DNA from: Raoultibacter massiliensis
Lineage (GTDB): Bacteria > Actinomycetota > Coriobacteriia > Coriobacteriales > Eggerthellaceae
Direction: 5' to 3'
Length of the DNA stretch: 33,353 bases
Assembly: GCF_900199545.1 (NCBI RefSeq)
Contig: NZ_LT962671.1
Location: 1,420,399 to 1,453,751, forward strand
Positions 1-7,650 of the stretch are shown here, piece by piece. Below the pieces are notes generated by a model. That model had not been told where the DNA came from and ran no database searches. It saw only the letters and a program-made list of their open reading frames with translations. A program made the translations under genes and the position numbers. The first letter of the stretch is position 1. Every line of letters begins with the position of its first letter.

Positions 1-1753
1 CCGCTATCTCGCGCTGCGCGTATTCGGGACCGGTCAGTTCCTCGCCGAAGCGGTGCAGGCCGAATCCGTTATGGATGCACTGCTTGAGAATGCCGCCGAG
101 CTTCGCTTCGCGGTCGATGAGCGCAACGCGGCGGGCGCCGTTGGCGAGCGCCGAGCGGGCTGCGGCGATTCCTGCAGCTCCGCCCCCCACGACGGCAACG
201 TCGAATGCCGCGTTGTCTGCGGATTCCGCAACCCCCCCGCCGGACCCGCAGGCAACCGCATGGTCGCGCTTGCACAGTTCGGTGTAATCGGGACGGGACG
301 ATTCGACTACGAACGACCCTGCGATCCGCTTATCGATGCGCTCGGGCGGCGTATTCGTCTCACGCGCCATGATCCTAACGATCTCGGGAGAGCAGAAGCC
401 CCCATGGCAGCGCCCCATCATCGCACGCGTGCGCCATTTCAGGGTATCGAGCGAGTTCACCGGCAACGGGCTTCGGAAGGCGTCGGCGATCTCCGCCTCG
501 GTCACCTCGCAGCAACGGCACACCACATGGCCGTAGCGCCCGTCCGCTTCGATCGCACGTGCCCGCTCGTCATCGCTCATGAGCGCAAAAGGCTTCTCGG
601 CGGCGCGCATGGGATCGAACGATTCGTTCATCGGCGCCCCGAGACGCTCCGCAACGGCCCGTGCGATATCGATCGCAACGGCGGGAGCGGAGGTGAGCCC
701 GGGCGAATCGAAGCAGGCGATGTTGAAGAATCCGGGCGCATCGGACGGCTCGCCCAAGACGAAATCGCCGCTCTCGCCGCTTGCCCGCAATCCTGCGAAA
801 TTCGTGATCATCCCGCGCGTCGAGAGTTCGGGCCACGTTTTCTTCGCCGCCTCGAGGACGAACGCCAAACCTTCGGCCGTCGTCGACACATCCCGTTTGC
901 TCGACTGCGCCACGGCATTGGGACCGACAAGCAGATTGCCGTGCACGGTCGGCGTCATGAGCACGCCTTTGCCCGCCGTCGAGGGCGCCTGGAACATCGT
1001 ACTGGCAAACGTATCGCCCATATCGGTATCGAACAGGCAATACTCGCCCCGCCGCGGCGTGATGCGCAGCTTCGAGGAGCTGATTTGGTTGTTTATCTCA
1101 TCGGCGAAAGCACCTGCTGCGTTTACAACCGCAGCAGCCCTGACCCGCGCGCCCGATTCCGCGACCAGTTCGAAACGCGCTTTGCCCCGCACATCATCAA
1201 TAGGACGAATCGTGCGCACGCCTTCGTTGAAAAAGAATTCCACTCCGTTTGAGGCAGCGTTTTCCGCCGCAGAGAATGCAACCTCGTAGGGATCGCAGAT
1301 CGCCCCGGTCGGCGCGAAGAGCGCTCCGACCGCAGCGCGTGACACATGCGGTTCGCGTTCTCTGAGTTCTGCCCGGGAAAGCTCGCGCACACCATCGATC
1401 CCGTTGCGTTCGGCCCGCCGCACCAGCTCGCGTACCGTGCCCAGCTCCTCATCGGAAAACGCGAGCACGATCGATCCGTTGTTAATGTAGGCGAACCCGA
1501 GTTCTTTCGCATACGCGGGATAGAGAGCGGAGCCCCGTGCGTTATAGAGCGCCTTGAGCGTGCCGGGTTCGGGATCGTAGCCCGCGTGGACGATGCCCGA
1601 ATTGGCCCTCGTTGCACCGCTTGCGATATCGCCGTCCGCCTCGAGCACCGCTACGGAAACATCATAGCGGGCAAGCTCGCGCGCCGTGCAGGATCCGGCG
1701 ACTCCCGCCCCGATCACCACGACGTCAAAGTATGAATCAGTCAGTTTCTTCAT
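1..1753 (-). CDS. Fused GlpA-like / second FAD-dependent oxidoreductase (3' end outside window)
   Basis: The frame opens at an ATG at 1753 and is still open at the window edge, so only about 584 N-terminal residues are present. Module 1 begins with a dinucleotide-binding glycine motif (VVIGAGVAG, near residues 13-21) and resembles the DAO fold of GlpA/L-2-hydroxyglutarate oxidase-like proteins. It is followed by a BFD-type [2Fe-2S] domain with Cys 412, 414/415, 449 and 454 (GRCHGGFC). After a Gly/Ala-rich linker a second FAD module starts near residue 518 ([12 protein letters not shown], then [15 protein letters not shown]). That second signature is known from the separate NAD/FAD oxidoreductase encoded next to GlpA-like and DUF1667 genes in clostridia. 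The in-frame junction spans a run of seven G, so a sequencing indel should be excluded, but both sides read coherently. The substrate is likely glycerol-3-phosphate or a 2-hydroxyacid; this is inference. Confidence 0.85.
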   Translation of the reverse strand, partial: MKKLTDSYFDVVVIGAGVAGSCTARELARYDVSVAVLEADGDIASGATRANSGIVHAGYDPEPGTLKALYNARGSALYPAYAKELGFAYINNGSIVLAFSDEELGTVRELVRRAERNGIDGVRELSRAELREREPHVSRAAVGALFAPTGAICDPYEVAFSAAENAASNGVEFFFNEGVRTIRPIDDVRGKARFELVAESGARVRAAAVVNAAGAFADEINNQISSSKLRITPRRGEYCLFDTDMGDTFASTMFQAPSTAGKGVLMTPTVHGNLLVGPNAVAQSSKRDVSTTAEGLAFVLEAAKKTWPELSTRGMITNFAGLRASGESGDFVLGEPSDAPGFFNIACFDSPGLTSAPAVAIDIARAVAERLGAPMNESFDPMRAAEKPFALMSDDERARAIEADGRYGHVVCRCCEVTEAEIADAFRSPLPVNSLDTLKWRTRAMMGRCHGGFCSPEIVRIMARETNTPPERIDKRIAGSFVVESSRPDYTELCKRDHAVACGSGGGVAESADNAAFDVAVVGGGAAGIAAARSALANGARRVALIDREAKLGGILKQCIHNGFGLHRFGEELTGPEYAQREIA

Positions 1754-1818
1754 GCCGCAAGCTTACTATTTCTTCCCGTTTGGCGGAAGAAGGAACACCC
1801 AATACCTAGAATCACGTA

Positions 1819-1833
1819 TTGTAACCGTTACAA
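1819..1833. promoter_or_regulatory. Palindromic operator candidate
   Basis: TTGTAAC-C-GTTACAA is a perfect 7-bp inverted repeat with one central base. It lies in the 101-bp gap between the divergent flavoenzyme and NifX-like genes, 21 bp before the latter. It looks like a dimeric regulator site; the regulator is unknown. Confidence 0.4.
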
Positions 1834-1854
1834 GGTTGCCATGAAAGGAACGCC

Positions 1855-2214
1855 ATGAGGATTGCGGTTGCGAGCGAGGGCCTTGACGTTTCGCCTTATT
1901 TCGAACACTGCACCAGTTTTACCATCTACACGATCGACTGCGGCATAATCGCCGAATGTCAGAATATGCCCAGTCCGCGGCTGCCTTACGGCAGTCTCGC
2001 ATCGCTGTTGGTGGAACTCGAAGTTGACGTGGTCATTGCGGGATGCATGGAACGAGCGTCCATCCATGCGCTGACCGAAGCGAGCATCGAGGTGGTCTTC
2101 GGGGTGGTCGGCACCGCGCGCGCCGCAACCGAAGCCTACCTCGCCCAAACGCTCATCAGCTCCGATGAATGGTGCGACTACGACGAGGAAACGCCGAACT
2201 GCATGGAAGTGTAA
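1855..2214 (+). CDS. NifX/NifB-like dinitrogenase Fe-Mo cofactor family protein
   Basis: This 119-residue protein starts MRIAVASEG and continues VSPYFEHCTSFTIY, the typical opening of the single-domain NifX/NafY-like family (PF02579). Family members bind or carry metal-cluster precursors, and many in anaerobes are not linked to nitrogen fixation. The rest follows the expected alternating pattern: VDVVIAGCMERASIHAL, then VVFGVVGTARAATEAYL. It carries five Cys, including a C-terminal pair in an acidic tail (residues about 107-117), which may bind metal. An AAAGGA ribosome site lies about 6 bp before the ATG. It stands alone, divergent from the flavoenzyme and convergent with rplT. No nif gene is nearby, so a nitrogenase role is not supported. 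Confidence 0.75.
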   Translation: MRIAVASEGLDVSPYFEHCTSFTIYTIDCGIIAECQNMPSPRLPYGSLASLLVELEVDVVIAGCMERASIHALTEASIEVVFGVVGTARAATEAYLAQTLISSDEWCDYDEETPNCMEV

Positions 2215-2277
2215 AGAGTCTTTGCACCTGCGAGAACGCGGAACTCCCTGTCTTCGGCAATGAAGTTCCGCATACAA

Positions 2278-2319
2278 CAAGAGCGCTTCCGATTCTTCGG
2301 AAGCGCTCTTGTTCTTTTA
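2278..2319. terminator. Bidirectional intrinsic terminator
   Basis: A perfect 15-bp stem (arms 2278-2292 and 2297-2311) with a TTCT loop. It is followed by TTCTTTTAT on the plus strand and TTGTTG on the minus strand. It separates the convergent NifX-like gene and infC-rpmI-rplT operon and can serve both. Confidence 0.9.
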
Positions 2320-2331
2320 TCTGAGGAAAGC

Positions 2332-2685
2332 CTACAGGGCTTTTTTAGCAACCTCGGTCACCGCTGCGAACGCAGCAGGATCGTTGACGGCCATGTCGGC
2401 GAGAACCTTGCGGTCGAGCTGCACGCCGGCCTTCTTGAGACCGTTCATCAGCACGGAATAAGACAGGCCGTTGATACGGGCCGCAGCGTTGATACGGGTA
2501 ATCCACAGACGGCGAATCTCGCGCTTCTTATTGCGGCGATCGCGATACATGTACTGGAGCGAATGCTGCACCTGCTCCTTGGCGGCACGATAGGAGCGGG
2601 ACTTCGCACCGTAGTAGCCTTTTGCGCGGTTGAGGACGGTACGGCGTTTCTTATGAGCGTTGACTGCACGCTTTACACGAGGCAT
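2332..2685 (-). CDS. rplT: 50S ribosomal protein L20
   Basis: This 117-residue basic protein opens [15 protein letters not shown] and has the L20 core ([19 protein letters not shown], then [13 protein letters not shown]). Length and sequence match bacterial L20, which binds 23S rRNA early in 50S assembly. It is the last gene of the infC-rpmI-rplT operon, 22 bp after rpmI, and is closed by the bidirectional terminator just downstream. In Firmicutes and Proteobacteria L20 represses its own operon by binding the mRNA. Whether that happens here cannot be told from the sequence alone. Confidence 0.98.
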   Translation of the reverse strand: MPRVKRAVNAHKKRRTVLNRAKGYYGAKSRSYRAAKEQVQHSLQYMYRDRRNKKREIRRLWITRINAAARINGLSYSVLMNGLKKAGVQLDRKVLADMAVNDPAAFAAVTEVAKKAL

Positions 2686-2707
2686 TGTTCAAACCCTTCC
2701 TAATCGA

Positions 2708-2905
2708 CTAGCGGAGTCCGAGGTTGCGGGACACGACCTTCTTGTCGGCCTCGGAAACCTCGGTTTCATGGCGGAAATTGCGCTTGCGTTTCTGGCTCTT
2801 CTTCTCCAGGATATGGTTCGAACCCTGCTTGGAGCGCATGATCTTGCCGGAACCGGTAACGCGGAATCGCTTAGCGGTGCCGCGGTGGGACTTCATCTTA
2901 GGCAT
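2708..2905 (-). CDS. rpmI: 50S ribosomal protein L35
   Basis: This 65-residue protein opens [22 protein letters not shown] and is full-length L35. Its ATG overlaps the infC stop codon by one base (TAATG), so its translation is probably coupled to that of IF3. It is the middle gene of the infC-rpmI-rplT operon. Confidence 0.98.
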   Translation of the reverse strand: MPKMKSHRGTAKRFRVTGSGKIMRSKQGSNHILEKKSQKRKRNFRHETEVSEADKKVVSRNLGLR

Positions 2906-3471
2906 TACTCGTCCTTTCCATCTTCTTGTTTCTCTGCTTCTTTCTTTTTCTTCGCCGCAGCGGGCAAAGGCGAGATGAGCATGTGCATGTTGCGGCCCTC
3001 CATCTTGGGCTGGCTTTCAATGACCGCTTGATCTTTCAAGTCATCCGCCAAACGCTCCAAGATCGTCAACCCCTGTTCGGGATGGGCCATTTCACGACCG
3101 CGGAACATGATGGTGATCTTCACCTTGTTGCCCGCATCGAGGAAACGCAGCACGTGTTTCTTCTTGGTCGTGTAATCTCCCACATCGATCTTGGGACGGA
3201 ATTTCATTTCCTTCGTCTCGATCTTGCTCTGGTTCTTACGGGCCTGCTTGGCCTTGATAGCCTGATCGTACTTGAACTTCCCGTAATCCATGATGCGGCA
3301 CACAGGCGGTTCCGCATTCGGAGCGATCTCGACGAGATCGTAGCCCTGCTCATCGGCGATCCGCTGAGCCTCGGAAACCGCATAGATTCCGAGTTGCTCA
3401 CCGTCGTAGCCGATCAGACGGCACTCTCTGGCAGTAATCTCTTCGTTGAGCCGTGGCTCCTGAGCAGCTAT
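2905..3471 (-). CDS. infC: Translation initiation factor IF-3, probable ATA start
   Basis: IF-3 binds the 30S subunit, discriminates initiator tRNA and prevents premature 50S joining. The sequence has the N-domain ([24 protein letters not shown], and [25 protein letters not shown]), the lysine-rich linker and the C-domain ([14 protein letters not shown], then [14 protein letters not shown]). I place the start at ATA (3471-3469). A perfect AGGAGGT lies 7 nt before it, and the family sequence begins right after it. The frame can be extended to a GTG at 3531, but those 20 codons lie on a terminator hairpin and the ribosome site and do not resemble IF-3. From ATA the protein has 188 residues, a normal length. 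Rare AUU/AUC/AUA starts are known for infC, where IF-3 represses its own initiation. The start call is an inference. Confidence 0.93.
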   Translation of the reverse strand: MAAQEPRLNEEITARECRLIGYDGEQLGIYAVSEAQRIADEQGYDLVEIAPNAEPPVCRIMDYGKFKYDQAIKAKQARKNQSKIETKEMKFRPKIDVGDYTTKKKHVLRFLDAGNKVKITIMFRGREMAHPEQGLTILERLADDLKDQAVIESQPKMEGRNMHMLISPLPAAAKKKKEAEKQEDGKDE

Positions 3472-3504
3472 CGCGCTCACCTCCTCGTTCTTGCGCTTGC
3501 GCGC

Positions 3505-3534
3505 AAATAAAAACCCGCGGAACTCGGCCACGGG
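3505..3534 (-). terminator. Leader terminator/attenuator of infC operon
   Basis: On the minus strand a 7-bp stem (arms CCCGTGG and CCGCGGG, one G-U pair) is followed directly by TTTTTATTT. It lies between the promoter and the infC ribosome site, so it would stop transcription before the operon unless antiterminated. Leader attenuation of infC-rpmI-rplT is known in Firmicutes; this element is its likely counterpart here. Confidence 0.7.
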
Positions 3535-3645
3535 CTTGCTTGCATATCATATCCGCTTGCGCGGCATATATTCAGGCAACCCATCAGCAGCCGAAGCGCC
3601 GAATCAGGTGGGGAATTCCTTCCCGCTTGAGTAAACAGCCTGCAT

Positions 3646-3673
3646 AGTATAGCACGGTTTTCGCGCTATGCAA
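3646..3673 (-). promoter_or_regulatory. Promoter of infC-rpmI-rplT
   Basis: On the minus strand TTGCAT (3673-3668), a 16-bp spacer and TATACT (3651-3646) form a good sigma-70-like promoter. It implies a leader of about 165 nt before the IF-3 start. Confidence 0.65.
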
Positions 3674-3758
3674 GAAAATCTTATCGCCTCCCGTGCAAAA
3701 GGCAGCTTGGTTCGGCTTGGCTGCACTCCCCCAACTTTCGCGACGCATTAACCTGAAA

Positions 3759-3795
3759 GCCGTGCCGTATCGGGTTTATGCCGATACGGCACGGC
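3759..3795. terminator. Strong hairpin between divergent genes
   Basis: A perfect 15-bp inverted repeat (3759-3773 and 3781-3795) with a 7-nt loop, flanked by AAA and TGTTT. No plus-strand gene ends before it. It may terminate leftover minus-strand transcription or mark a lost gene. The stretch 3674-4023 otherwise holds only a weak promoter candidate for the protease (TTGCTT, 18 bp, TACATT, near 3968-3997). Confidence 0.45.
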
Positions 3796-4023
3796 TGTTT
3801 GCCTTATCGCAGGAACCGCCGCGAGGCGGCCGCCGCGCCAAGGGCCGCAATCGCAAGGCCCGCATCCCAAAATCGTTACATTCCGAAAGGCAGAAGGCAG
3901 GCCGCCTCGGCATGCGCCGAAATCGTCCTAGGACCGAACGAAACGATCCTTGTTGCTCCTCTGTTGTTGCTTGAACCTTATTGTGGTGCATACATTTCCA
4001 CTGGTTCTAGAAAGGGCTGTTCG

Positions 4024-7000
4024 ATGCAAAGAACACCGCAAAGTCCCAGCTCGCACGCGACACCGCGTTTCGAGGCTTCAAACACCGCGATGGGAAGAAG
4101 GCGGGCTGCGCTCAACGCATGCCTCGCCTTCGCTTTGGCACTCGGCCTGCTTCCCGTCCTTTCGGCAGGCGAAGCAACGGCTGCGCCCGAAAGCTGGACC
4201 GACGACATTCCGGACATGCTCGCCGCAGGATCGTACGCGGAAGGCGAAGCCGTTGTCGTAACGAGCGGCGATGCCGTCGAAGCGGTTGCCCTCGAAGCAG
4301 ACGGAGCAGCCGATGCGGTCGAGCCGATCATGGAGATCGACGCCCAAGCGATCGAGGCCGACCGAGGCGACGCTGCTGCGCGCAACGCGCTTGGCAGCGC
4401 TTCGATCGGCAGCATCTCCGTCGTGCGCAGCGACACGCTGAGCACCGAGGAGCTGCTCTATGCGCTCGCAGACGATCCGACGGTCATCTCCGCCGAGCCC
4501 AACTACACCGACATCGAGCTCGCCGACCTTAAAGCGGATGATGAGATCGGCTTCGACGAGGCGGCGCCTGCCGCCGTCGCAAACGCCGAAACAGCGTCTC
4601 GGGCGGCGCAGGGTTCTGCCACCCCATCGGCGGTTCCCGATCTTTCGCGGTTCCAGTGGGCTTTCGCGGGCGGCAACACCATGAAAACCCCCGGTTCAAG
4701 CGCGAACGCGAGCATCAACGCCCCGCTTTGGAACCAAGCGGGCGGCAACATGGACGGCGAAGACGTCATCGTGGCGATCCTCGACGGCGGCATCGACACG
4801 ACCCACCCCGATCTGGTGAACTCGATCTACCGGTTCGACGTCCAAAAGCAGAAAGCCCTCGGCTGCGGCGAGTTCGGGTTCAACTCCGAATCGGTAGCCA
4901 ACCCCGCCGTCGACCCGGCCGACGTCACCGACGACATCGGGCACGGCACGCATTGCGCGGGCATCATAGCCGCCGAGTGGAACGGCAGCGGGACAAGCGG
5001 GGTCGCATCCGACGCGAAGCTCATGGTCATCAAGAACGGTGCGTCCACCTCTTCGCTCGTCGACCAGCTCAACGCCTACGCGTTCATCAAGAAGGCCAAG
5101 CTCGAACAGGGAATCGACGTGCAGGTGACGAGCAACTCCTGGATGCTGTACCAGTCGAGCCGCGCGCTCGATGCCGCAGTGCGCGATCTCGGGGAATCAT
5201 GCGGGATCGTATCGGTGTTCGGCGCTGGCAACGACGGCCTCGACATTGACGGCAACGTCGTCTCGGGCGGCATCCTGAAAGACAACCCCTACGCCGTCTC
5301 CGTGGCGGGAACCAATACCTCCGACGAGTTGTGGTCGCACAGCAACTACGGCAAGGCGACGGTCAGCCTCGCCGCGCCCGCAGGCGGCATCCTCTCCACC
5401 GTACCGCAAACCCATTCCTCTTACTTCCCCGACATGGTCGATCCCAGCGAGAACCTTGTCTACGAAGGCTTCGACGGCGCGGCAAGCGCGTTTGAGGCAA
5501 GCGCCCTGCATGCTGACGGCACGACCGAGCCGCTTGGCACGGGCGCCATCGACACCTCGACCTATTTCACGGGATCGGGAAGCCTTTACGCCGAACTCGA
5601 ACCTATTGCCGCATTCGGCAAGTCGAGCAGCCTGTTCGGAATCGAACTCAAGGCGACCGGACCCATAGCCGAACCCGCAGCGGGAACCGACGCGTGGATC
5701 GGCTTTTCGCTCTACAGCACCAACGCGGCTCTGACCGTGCAGGAGATCGAAATCAAGACGACGAGCAAGGATGCCGACGGAAACGCCCAGTGGCTCTCCC
5801 TTTCCGAATCGGGCGGTTCCTACCTTTCGGCGCTCGGAGTCGGGCAAACATGGGACGCTTTCGCCGATTCGCTTCCGACCGATGCCTCCATCGACTTCGA
5901 CGATTTCGAGATGCGCGTCTACCTCGTATCGGCGGGCACGCTGCCCGTCTGGATCGACTCGCTCGGCATCGGCACGCAGCAGGTGCCCTACGGCTACAAG
6001 AACGGAACGTCCATGGCAACGCCCTCCGTTGCCGGGTCGACCGCCGTGCTTGCAGCCAAGCACCCCGACGACAGCGCTGCCGAGCGTGCGGCCCGCGTCA
6101 AGGCGAGCGTGCGCGCGAACCCCGCACTGTCCGATGCCGTTTCCTCGGGCGGCGTCATCGACCTTTCCATCGACGGCACACCTTCCGCCGACGCCTACGA
6201 ACCCGTAATCGCCGGCGTGGAAGCAAAGGGAACCGCCGCTACCGTGCGGGGTTCGTATTTCGGCAGTGCAGAAGGAGCCGTCGCGATAGAAGCCGCAGGG
6301 CTTGGCGACGGCCCGCTCGCTTACAAGGCCTCCGTTGGCAGCTGGACCGATACCGCCATCGAGATCACGGCAGAGCCCGTACTTTCGGGCATCGTCGAAG
6401 TGCAGGTAACCACTGCCGAAGGAGCTTCTTCAACCCACACCTGCTTCATAAGCCCCGGCGATACGGTTTACGAAGACGCGCTTCCCCTTCCCGCCGACGA
6501 CGATCCCTACAGCCAGACCGCGCTCGTCGACGGTGAAACCAACGGCATCCTCGTCGCCCTGGAAGGCGGCGTCTATTCCCTGCCCCGCTTCGAGCTCATC
6601 GAAAACGCCCCGTTCGTACAGAGCATGTGGCGCTACGATACGGAAGGCGGAACCTGGACGAAAGCAGCGTCGCTGCCCGAACCCCTCGCAAACGCCTCCG
6701 CAACCCAATGGAGCGGAAAACTCTTGGTGAAGGGCACGACCATGGAGATCCTCTCCGACGGCGTGCCGCGCACGTGGGGATACGAGAACCCCGCCGAGGC
6801 CGTCAAAGCGGAGGTTCGCGTATACGCCTACGATCCTGCGGACGGCTCGTGGACCGCGCTTCCCGCAGCCGGCATAGCAGACGGATCCACCATCGCAAGT
6901 GTGGGCGACGCCGTCGTGCTCGTCGGAGGCGATGCTCCTGCAAGCGAAGATGAAGACGCCCTTCTCGAAGAGATCGCGAAGGCGAGCAGCGTTTTATCCT

Positions 7001-7599
7001 ACGACCCAGAAAGCGGCGCACTCGACAGCTTCGCAACGCTCGCCATCCCCCACGTCAACCCGCAAGCAATAGCGAGCGACGGCGTGCTCTACGTCTACGA
7101 TACGCAAGACGGCACGTTCGAAGCCGTTGAAAACGGTCAGGGCACCGAGCTTGCCGACGCCTTCCCCGCATTCGCCGACGGCGACACGAAGTGCGCGTTC
7201 GCCGCCGTCAAGGGAGGCATCGCCATGGTCGGCCCGCTCTCCGAAGACGGCAAAGCAGACACCTACCTGCTGCATACCGGGGATACGAAGTTCACGCCGC
7301 ACGCCAAACGCTCGTCGGATGCACGCGCTCTGCAGCCCGCCGCGACATCCTGCAACGGCAAGCCGTACGCGATGGCGACCTCCTACATCGAACCCGGCGG
7401 CATGTACTTCCGTGCAACCGCCATCGAAACCGACGAGGCGACCACCATCCCGATCGAGAAGGACCCCGCCGACGCGACAGACGCAAACGACCTCGCGAAA
7501 ACGAACGACCCGATTGCCTTGCTCGCCTTCGCCCTCGCAGCCCTCACAGCCCTCGCCGGGGTTACCGGGGCGGCAACGCTGGCCCGCAGGAAACGATAG
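4024..7599 (+). CDS. Secreted, surface-anchored subtilisin-family (S8) serine protease
   Basis: The ATG at 4024 follows an AGAAAGG ribosome site and gives 1191 residues. Order: long N-region with signal peptide (hydrophobic stretch about 29-49, cleavage near ATA-AP around 53); I9-like propeptide ending VISAEPNY (about residue 160); S8 domain with Asp254 (AILDGGID), His307 (GHGTHCAG), oxyanion Asn403 (GAGNDG) and Ser663 (NGTSMATPSVAG). Between Asn403 and Ser663 lie 260 residues instead of the usual 65 or so, so a beta-rich module of about 190 residues is inserted. After it come a TIG/IPT-like domain (about 722-800) and three or more kelch-like repeats (WRYDTEGGTW, YAYDPADGSW, LSYDPESGAL). The C-terminus has LAKTNDP (1157-1163), a hydrophobic helix and RRKR, an LPXTG-like anchor with a variant motif. 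The triad is intact, so activity is expected on extracellular protein. The substrate is unknown. Confidence 0.93.
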   Translation: MQRTPQSPSSHATPRFEASNTAMGRRRAALNACLAFALALGLLPVLSAGEATAAPESWTDDIPDMLAAGSYAEGEAVVVTSGDAVEAVALEADGAADAVEPIMEIDAQAIEADRGDAAARNALGSASIGSISVVRSDTLSTEELLYALADDPTVISAEPNYTDIELADLKADDEIGFDEAAPAAVANAETASRAAQGSATPSAVPDLSRFQWAFAGGNTMKTPGSSANASINAPLWNQAGGNMDGEDVIVAILDGGIDTTHPDLVNSIYRFDVQKQKALGCGEFGFNSESVANPAVDPADVTDDIGHGTHCAGIIAAEWNGSGTSGVASDAKLMVIKNGASTSSLVDQLNAYAFIKKAKLEQGIDVQVTSNSWMLYQSSRALDAAVRDLGESCGIVSVFGAGNDGLDIDGNVVSGGILKDNPYAVSVAGTNTSDELWSHSNYGKATVSLAAPAGGILSTVPQTHSSYFPDMVDPSENLVYEGFDGAASAFEASALHADGTTEPLGTGAIDTSTYFTGSGSLYAELEPIAAFGKSSSLFGIELKATGPIAEPAAGTDAWIGFSLYSTNAALTVQEIEIKTTSKDADGNAQWLSLSESGGSYLSALGVGQTWDAFADSLPTDASIDFDDFEMRVYLVSAGTLPVWIDSLGIGTQQVPYGYKNGTSMATPSVAGSTAVLAAKHPDDSAAERAARVKASVRANPALSDAVSSGGVIDLSIDGTPSADAYEPVIAGVEAKGTAATVRGSYFGSAEGAVAIEAAGLGDGPLAYKASVGSWTDTAIEITAEPVLSGIVEVQVTTAEGASSTHTCFISPGDTVYEDALPLPADDDPYSQTALVDGETNGILVALEGGVYSLPRFELIENAPFVQSMWRYDTEGGTWTKAASLPEPLANASATQWSGKLLVKGTTMEILSDGVPRTWGYENPAEAVKAEVRVYAYDPADGSWTALPAAGIADGSTIASVGDAVVLVGGDAPASEDEDALLEEIAKASSVLSYDPESGALDSFATLAIPHVNPQAIASDGVLYVYDTQDGTFEAVENGQGTELADAFPAFADGDTKCAFAAVKGGIAMVGPLSEDGKADTYLLHTGDTKFTPHAKRSSDARALQPAATSCNGKPYAMATSYIEPGGMYFRATAIETDEATTIPIEKDPADATDANDLAKTNDPIALLAFALAALTALAGVTGAATLARRKR

Positions 7600-7622
7600 C
7601 CGCATCGAGCGCAGAACGCAGG

Positions 7623-7650
7623 CGGTGGCGGACGAAACGGTCCGTCACCG
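7623..7650. terminator. Hairpin between convergent protease and LuxR genes
   Basis: An 11-bp stem with one G-U pair (arms 7623-7633 and 7640-7650) around the loop GAAACG. It has no T-run and overlaps the last codons of the LuxR gene. It is the only terminator candidate in this convergent gap. Confidence 0.4.

Noticed and set aside
53..1252. Plus-strand frame opposite the flavoenzyme
   Set aside because: The minus strand reads as a continuous flavoprotein with FAD and BFD motifs; the plus frame is Arg/His-rich and unrelated to anything known.
1855..2214. NifX-like gene taken as a sign of nitrogen fixation
   Set aside because: No nitrogenase or nif genes are nearby, and single-domain members of this family are common in non-fixing anaerobes.
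3804..3875. Minus-strand tail DAGLAIAALGAAAASRRFLR followed by a stop and a strong hairpin
   Set aside because: It looks like the end of a surface-anchored protein, but an in-frame stop lies 24 codons upstream and no body of a gene remains. It may be a relic, but it is too short to call.
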